Position numbers and translations under genes: made by a program
Notes under the pieces: model-generated
Told to the model about the DNA's origin: nothing
What the model saw: only the letters and a program-made list of their open reading frames with translations
Database searches by the model: none
DNA from: Sapria himalayana
Taxonomy: Eukaryota > Streptophyta > Magnoliopsida > Malpighiales > Rafflesiaceae
Direction of reading: 5' to 3'
NCBI GenBank assembly: GCA_029783825.1
Contig: JAREIK010002629.1
Location: 526,027-590,026 of the forward strand
Length of the DNA: 64,000 nt
Part shown: positions 57,595 through 64,000 of the stretch, one piece after another
Layout: each line of letters begins with the position of its first letter
Position numbering within the stretch: the first letter of the stretch is position 1

Positions 57595-58043
57595 TGAATT
57601 TTGCCATGCCTTCTTTGTTTACTCATCATGATAAATAAAATGAGTCATTGAAGTTGAATTTGATTCAAATTCAACAATTTTTCTTTAAATTGGATTTTCC
57701 TAGGATTGAGATCTAATATACTATGATTTTTGTTGTATTGTTCGATATGTTTTCTAATGTATTTTGTATCACAATTACTTCAATATATATATATATATAT
57801 ATAATTGAATTTTCTTTAATATTTTTATAATTTGTATTTTTATTTATTTTAAAATATATTCCTACTATTGATATTCATCTATCATTAGTTTTTTAAGGTG
57901 TAAGTGCTGATGCTGATCTATAACTAAGAGATAATTAAATTTTAAACTTTTTGACTGGGTTATCATTATTATCTTTTTTAAGTTTGTTTAATTTTTCTGA
58001 TATTTATTTTTTTTAGTTTAGTCTTTATAAAATTTTGAGTAGG

Positions 58044-58088
<45 letters not shown>

Positions 58089-58480
58089 AATTATAATTTT
58101 AATAACGACAAAATAATAACAACTAAAAAATAAAAACTAATACGTAATATGTACTTTGTACCTATGTGCCTAGTAGGCAGCAAGTTTGCAAACCACAATA
58201 TGTACACTTTTGTCAATCAAAATAAATGCTTGTCTGTGAATGTAAAAATTTATAATTTATATATTTTTAATTATAAAAATAAAAGAAATAATTTAACTAG
58301 AAAATTAGGGTTGACTTTTGATATTTTGAGAAAATAGAGAAGGAATAAGAAAAGATTATAATACAGTGATGAACATCTAAAATATTAATATATTATTTAT
58401 AAATAAATAACATAAAAACACACACACACACATTAATTTTTTTTAGTTATTTTAAGGACAGACTTAATAGCTGTTTGACT
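57595..58480 (-). pseudogene. hAT transposase relic, N-terminal part and leader
   Basis: Matches 49440-50250 of the intact relative in order: GCCATGCC near 57602, a CCTAGGATTGAGATCTAATA phrase near 57709-57728, the BED-finger region near 57740-57790, then the leader and a block like GGGCAGAAACTTGATAGCT near 58453-58480. A long (AT)n run (58047-58084) and a (CA)n run (58418-58432) interrupt it. It begins abruptly at 57595. Confidence 0.6.
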
Positions 58481-58489
58481 TTTTTTTTT

Positions 58490-60380
58490 GTGTCCCAAGC
58501 TATATCATTTTGGCCTAGCATGCCTTTTATAAAGGCAGCTTGACATGGCCTTGTAATTTGTTGGGTAACTAGGGCATGTTGGGTATGGTCAGGCCGGGCA
58601 ACTTGAAATGACCTAGGCATTTGGTAGGGGTAGTGGCTGGCTCGACATGGCTCAATCTTAGGCTAGCATGTGTTTGGCACAGGCTAGCCCGCATATATGA
58701 AATTTTCAAAATTTTTTTTTTTAAAAAATATAAGTCAAAATGATGGAATGTGGTGTATTATATATATATATATATATTATATGCTTACATCATATGTATA
58801 TATGTAGTTTATATTTGCCTATTAGCATTTATACATAATGGATATATATGTAATATACTATATATATTGATTATATATATGTACTATACTATATATGAAC
58901 CATATATATTTTTATGTATATATATGCATACATAATGTAATATAATTAAGAAATTGAAAAATAAAAAAATATCATAAATAGAACTTGATAAATTTTTTTT
59001 GTAATTAAAAATTGTCTAATATAAAAATTAAATGAAATATATTAAAATTCTTTGAAATATAAAAAAATATAATTATATTTATAATGATTAATGAATATAA
59101 AATAAATAAATACAAGAAAAAATTATTTTAATAATTTATATCTTTGTCAATATCTACTCTTCTTGCTAGGTTATGATCCTCTATTCGGTTTTAATCTTGA
59201 TGTTTCAATTTTTTAATTTTTTTTTTTTGGAATTCATTTACTAATATTTGAATAGTTATTTGTATATTTTCTCAATTATGTAATCATATTAAAGTTTCTA
59301 TAATGTTTGATTGTAGATTTGTCTTTTTATTTGTAATAACATTAATATCAATAAAAATTCATACTCTAATATTATATTCGATATTGATAAGGTGAATACA
59401 TCATTATTTTTTTATTCTTAGTTAATTGAATGAATTCATTGTCTTTAAATATGATATCATGCATTGTATTTGGAGGCTCACTATCATAGTAATATATATT
59501 TTTATAATATATGTATATATATATATATTATAATTATTCATAAATTTTATTGTTAATTGTTGTGGTTGGTTTATATATGTTTATATGAGTTTCATTATTT
59601 TTTTAATAACTTCAACTTTTACTAAATAATTCACATAGGTAATTAAATAATAAAGTACTAGAATAATCACACAATATTTAAATAATATTTTTATCTTAAT
59701 ATTTATGTCATTAAAATATAAGTATTTTTTATAATGTTTAATCATATTATTCATATTACATATGTATCTAATTACAATATAATATATATGATAGTATATG
59801 TAGATGAATATAAGCTCATCATATCATATAAAAATTATAATTATTATTAATCATATTTATTAATTATGATTTTTTTGATTTTACTTGTCATGAAATTGGA
59901 TATAAGATGCTAGTGATTAATATATGAATCTAACATTAATTATGATGAATTTTTAGATGCTTTACATTAAGATTGAAATTTTGTTTTAGGTTCACGACTT
60001 GTGTAAATAAATAAAATTGTTGTTTGATAGATATTTTAATATATGTTATTGAATTTAAAATATATTTTAATGAGAGAAATTAATTTTATGTTGATCTATA
60101 TTTTTAAATTTATGATGTGACACATCTCATATGAAATATCCCAAGTAAGGCATTCTTGTTGATGATGCTATTAATAAACTTATTGTGTTATAATTATTTA
60201 TAATAATATCAAACATGATATTATATATTTTATTTTGTATTTTATATTTTTTAAGATGATTATCATACGATTATATATGATAGGGTCATCATGATGTAAT
60301 ATTTCATGAAATCATAATATTTTCATATTTAATTTTTAATTATAATTAATATAGAAGACTAACACATGCTATTGTATGTG
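58490..60380 (-). pseudogene. hAT element relic, left end and C-terminal to middle transposase
   Basis: 58490-58720 holds a GC-richer subterminal region (GGCCTAGCATGCC, GGCCGGGCAAC, GGCTAGCCC), closely similar to 61255-61320 plus 61864-61920 of the next element. From 59150 to 60360 decayed transposase text aligns in order with 47800-49160 of the intact relative. It stops near 60380; no right end was found. The missing part is the part present to its left at 57595-58480. Confidence 0.65.
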
Positions 60381-61209
60381 TGTATCTAGTATATAGCATG
60401 TGTGTATCTTGCAAAATAAAATAGAATTCGGCAGCCAACCAAACAACACAATCACAATTTTGTGGTTCTTCAGGATTGTTGCCATCATCGATTATGATTA
60501 TATAGACTTTTATGCAAAATTATATTATATAAAAATAAAATAAATTAAAATGATTATTTCGAATCATTGAGAATCAGATACAATTTAACATAAAAGATTA
60601 TATTTTGATAAAACAATATGAAAGATTACATATTTATATAAATTTATAATTAAATTTTTTTTTAATCATTGACTAAAAAAGAATCTACACAACCATTGGA
60701 TCTTGTCTAGTGGCTAGCAGCGGAAACATTCAGAAAAATGTTTTTTTAAATTGTGTGTCATGTCTTTTCGTGTGTGATACACACACATGACACATCACCA
60801 CAACAATGGCTGGAATAGTTGTTGTGATTCCACATGTCAAATTCCCAATTTTTTTAATTGACCTTATTTCAGGTTTGCTCGAAAGTCGAAATGACTCAAA
60901 CTAGGTTGAGTTTTCATATTGGCCTGAACCATGATCAAATTTTAAAAAATCCAGCATGTGAGATCAACCCCCTAGTTTTGAGTTGATCTCGATTAGATAG
61001 AGATAGACTTGGGTTGGATTTTTGCCCTATTCTAAAGCATGACACAAGTATGATTTGTCATCCATGTCAATTTCAACCTTTGCTGGCTGGTGCCCTTGTT
61101 TGTGTAAATCTTATTAATCAATATTGTTAGTATGTATAAATTTTATAGTTACTAACATAGTTTTGAGTTGATTAAGCCTTTATTCATATCTAGTCTTAAA
61201 GTGCATATT
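60381..61209. other. AT-rich DNA with small inverted repeats
   Basis: No gene was recognised. TGTGTCATGT (60754) pairs with ACATGACACA (60785), and ATCACCACAACA (60794) pairs imperfectly with TGTTGTGAT (60820). Confidence 0.5.
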
Positions 61210-61323
61210 TAGCGGTGTCAAGTGAGCCATATTGGCTTATCTAACCTAATTTTTTGTGCCCCAAGCCATGTCATGTTTGCCTGATATTCTTTATAAAAAA
61301 ATAACTCAACATGACCTTGTAGC

Positions 61324-61863
61324 TAGAGACGTCAAATGAGTTGGGTTGCTTGGGCCTCGGCCGGGTTCAACTGTGTTGGTCTTGGCTCGACATGGTTTGG
61401 AATCCGGCCTCGTGCTGGGCTTGGCATGATCTTTGTGCTTGGCCTGATGACATGATAACCCCAGCTTGGGGCTCAAATCAGTTCAATAGTATTTGGCTTG
61501 GCTCAGCATGATTTGGAATCATGCCTCGGGCCAGATCGAGTTGCCTCTTAGCACGGTTTGTGTCGGGGTAGGCACGATAAACCAGCTTGGGTGATTGCCT
61601 AATGGGATATTTGTCGGGTAGTCACCCAAGCCATTTTTTTTAAAATTCGACCGTCCCATCACTTTGGAGTCCTTTTTTTTTTAAAAAAAAATGCCATCAC
61701 ATGGTTGATTACAATTGATTGGACACATGACTATTTTTTTTACGTAGGGCACGGTTGGCATGGCCGTGCCCACCATTTCGTGCTGGGCTTGTAGATCACA
61801 CATTGTGTCGTGCCGAGAAAAAATGGGTCATGCTGGCATGACACGACATGTTTCACACCTCTA
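61324..61863. mobile_element. Miniature hAT element, 540 bp
   Basis: Left end TAGAGACGTCAAATGAG, right end CATGTTTCACACCTCTA. Flanks CTTGTAGC (61316-61323) and CTTATAGC (61864-61871) form an 8-bp duplication with one G/A difference. Host sequence on both sides joins to match the uninterrupted relative at 58545-58600. Confidence 0.9.
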
Positions 61864-62755
61864 CTTATAGCCCATTGGACAACTAGGGCATGCCAGATCG
61901 GGTTGGACATGTAAGGTTAGTTATCTTTTATTAGAGATTTTAAATTTTAATAATATAATAAAAAATTTAAATAAATTTAAATTTATTTTTTTATTTAAAT
62001 GTTTTACATTAAAATAAAAAAGAATATAATTTTAAAAAGTACATTACAATAGAAATTTAAATGAATTAAAATTAAATTAATAATTTAAAAAATATTATAC
62101 ATTTGATTCAACTCAAAAATTAAAATATCATATGAAAAAAAAGTAATATGAAAATAAAAAAATGATAGATAATAAAAGCTAAAATAGAAATAAATAAAAT
62201 ATGCATTGACATATGTCATTATGAAACTCATCAATTTATGTCTCTAGTATAGTAGTATGTGCGGATTCAAATCATCATTGTTATGTATGATTATGAAGGT
62301 AGTGCATGTGTTTGTGGTTGTTTTAATATCTCCAATACTATATCTCATGAGTTATCTCTTGCCAGTAAGTATTTTATTTTATTTTAAATATTTAATTTTG
62401 AATTTTTTTAGTCATTCAAGTATAAAAGTATTTTTATGATATTCAATAGTAGTTTAGATCTTTTATCTGAAATAATATTAGTCATCATTAAAAAAATAGA
62501 CTTCGTTGTTATACTAAATATCAGATGAGTTAGTAGGTTATATGTCGTCTTAGATAGTATGTGATAGGTGAATTTGTATGATTTTTATCATTTCAAAAAT
62601 TTCAAATTCGTATTACCAATATATGATATAATATAACAGTAATTGATATTTAAGTATTGAAGTAACTTGTTCTTATTAGACTGATCACTTTATTGTTTAT
62701 CTCTAACTAACTTAATACAAAGTTATTATTTTCAAATATAGTACCCATGTCTATA

Positions 62756-63153
62756 TAGAGGTGTCAACCGGGCCGGCCCGGCTCGGCACGGGAAAATCCC
62801 TTGCCCGGGCCCGTGCCGTGCCCGGGTTAGCCACGAGCCGTGCTTGGCCTGTGCCGTGCCTGTCCCGGCACGGTTCGGCCCGTGGCACGGCACACCAGCA
62901 CGGGTTCGTCCCATGTCGGGTGTCCCCTGAGCCCGACCCCGCGATCGCCCCTCCCACAAAAAAGACCGTGGGTCGGGTCTGATTGGACCTGACCCGTGGT
63001 CCCACGATGCCCGAACCGTGTGGCCATGCAAGGTCCGAGCAGACCAGGCACGGCACGGCCCACTGTGCCTGGGGGCCGTGCCGGGCCAGGCACGAAGGCA
63101 TGCTCGTGCTAAAAAAAAACTGGCCGGCCGGTCTGGCTCGTTTGACACCTCTA
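62756..63153. mobile_element. GC-rich miniature hAT element, 398 bp, perfect TSD
   Basis: Ends TAGAGGTGTCAACCGGGC and GGCTCGTTTGACACCTCTA. The duplication TGTCTATA is exact (62748-62755 and 63154-63161). The same plan and nearly the same length as the element at 29108-29503 show that the two belong to one miniature subfamily. Hairpin at about 62963-63001. It lies inside a decayed hAT transposase relic. Open frames across it are artefacts of composition. Confidence 0.96.
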
Positions 63154-64000
63154 TGTCTATACTCGGAGCTTCACTATATTTAATATTTAAAATATTAGTT
63201 AATATTAACTAATATTATAATATGTAGTATACTTAATACAAAGTATTGAATTCTAGTATTATAATATGTAAAAATATTAGTTACTATTTTGAGTAAAATC
63301 TATAGGTTTGTCTATTTGATTTATGCAAGTAGATATATACCTTAATATATTTTTTATTCATTTCACTTTAATTCTAGAATTTATAGACTTCCATGTGATA
63401 TAGAGTTTAAATGGGCGATCAATATTTTAAAAATTTAGTTTTTATCTAAATAGTCATGACACTAAATACATGATATTCCTCATATATATTAAACATGTTT
63501 TTAATATCGCATATTCACCCAAGTGTAATGTAAGTGGTGAAAGTTTATATAGATAAATACATATTTATTCAATCATTAAAAATATATTGGAATTTCATAA
63601 AAAAAAATTTTGTATCATAGTTTGAATAAATAATAATAAGTTTGTCATTTTTATTTACGTAGCTGGATATTATTTATTAGTAGCCAACACATTATCCTAA
63701 CATAATGTAGGTATAATTTTAATATTATCTCATATTCGTTTGAATTTTTTTAGACCCATTGATAAACTTAATTGTTAAACTCTTATTATTGATTAGACAT
63801 CCTAAATTATTTTAGCGAATTTTTTATTTTTTTAATGGTGAAAAAATTAGATGAGATATTCATTAAATGAGAAAAATTTTATTCAATGACTCATTTTTTA
63901 TTGTTATGACAAATATACTAATATCAATTTTGTTATTTAAAGTATATAACAGAGTTATCACGAGGATTAAGAATTTCATAAAATTTTAATTTTTTTTATT

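Larger units (their letters stand above)
61210..64000 (-). mobile_element. Decayed hAT transposon, left part, runs off the window
   Basis: Left end TAGCGGTGTCAAGTGAGCC at 61210. The transposase relic is on the - strand: the C-terminal area at 62200-62755 and the middle part from 63154 to 64000, ending inside the RNase H-like core (its end aligns with about 49150 of the intact relative). Two miniature hAT elements have inserted into it (61324-61863 and 62756-63153). The right end lies outside the window. Confidence 0.8.

Noticed and set aside
1..64000. Naming the species from decayed elements and long introns
   Set aside because: Old copia relics and long introns suggest several slowly evolving seed-plant lineages, but nothing in the window is diagnostic.
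1..64000. A novel multi-gene system (defence, biosynthetic or similar)
   Set aside because: Apart from one host exon, every recognisable coding segment is a transposase or retrotransposon polyprotein remnant. The most unusual content is the hAT family and its self-nesting.

Overview
The window is a plant nuclear, transposon-dominated region. It is very AT-rich, with long AT-rich decayed stretches, many degenerate Ty1/copia relics, RTE-type LINE debris and a large family of hAT transposons whose termini are strikingly GC-rich. One host gene start is present: the promoter, 5'UTR and first coding exon of a PDCD4-like MA3-domain translation regulatory factor (MRF/ECIP1 family). That family and its N-terminal motif are typical of land plants, and the element types suggest a flowering plant. 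The species cannot be named from this sequence.

Layout. 1-1018 is a polypyrimidine CTT/CTC repeat. 1271-7500 is an old + strand copia relic split by a complete - strand copia element (1793-6970, TSD CATAT). 7800-8670 is LINE endonuclease debris on the - strand. 10599-14100 is a heavily mutated + strand copia. 14930-15540 is a small + strand hAT relic. 17235-19680 and 27600-29050 are related dispersed repeats built from a CATGAC-rich unit. 20208-27198 is a decayed hAT with exact 8-bp TSDs (AGGTGACT) that contains a second hAT (21641-25030). 29108-29503 is a GC-rich 396-bp non-autonomous hAT with perfect TSDs. 34320-35674 holds the MRF promoter, a non-coding exon, a 670-bp intron and the first coding exon. 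No MA3-domain exon was recognised downstream, so the second intron either runs beyond the window end (more than 28 kb) or the locus is a fragment.

39801-53704 is a four-level nest. A GC-rich miniature element (39801-53704) holds a decayed hAT (40019-53352). That hAT holds a young copia (40169-44809, TSD GCTGG, LTRs about 2 percent different) and three GC-rich miniature elements (46635-50768, 50899-51303, 51577-52144). The first of these miniatures holds a nearly intact hAT (47008-50739, TSD GGAATGAC) whose transposase frame is broken by a single TAG. 55755-57530 is a tandem duplication of an unknown AT-rich unit. 57595-60380 has two more hAT relics, and 61210-64000 is the left part of a further hAT carrying two miniature insertions (61324-61863 and 62756-63153).

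The main biological story is a single hAT family, from a nearly intact master to GC-rich miniatures and AT-decayed fossils. Its members share the terminus TAGAGGTGTCAA and several share a perfect or near-perfect internal hairpin, and they have repeatedly inserted into one another. No bacterial-type operon, CRISPR array, rRNA or tRNA was recognised. Coordinates of decayed elements are approximate except where target duplications fix the ends.
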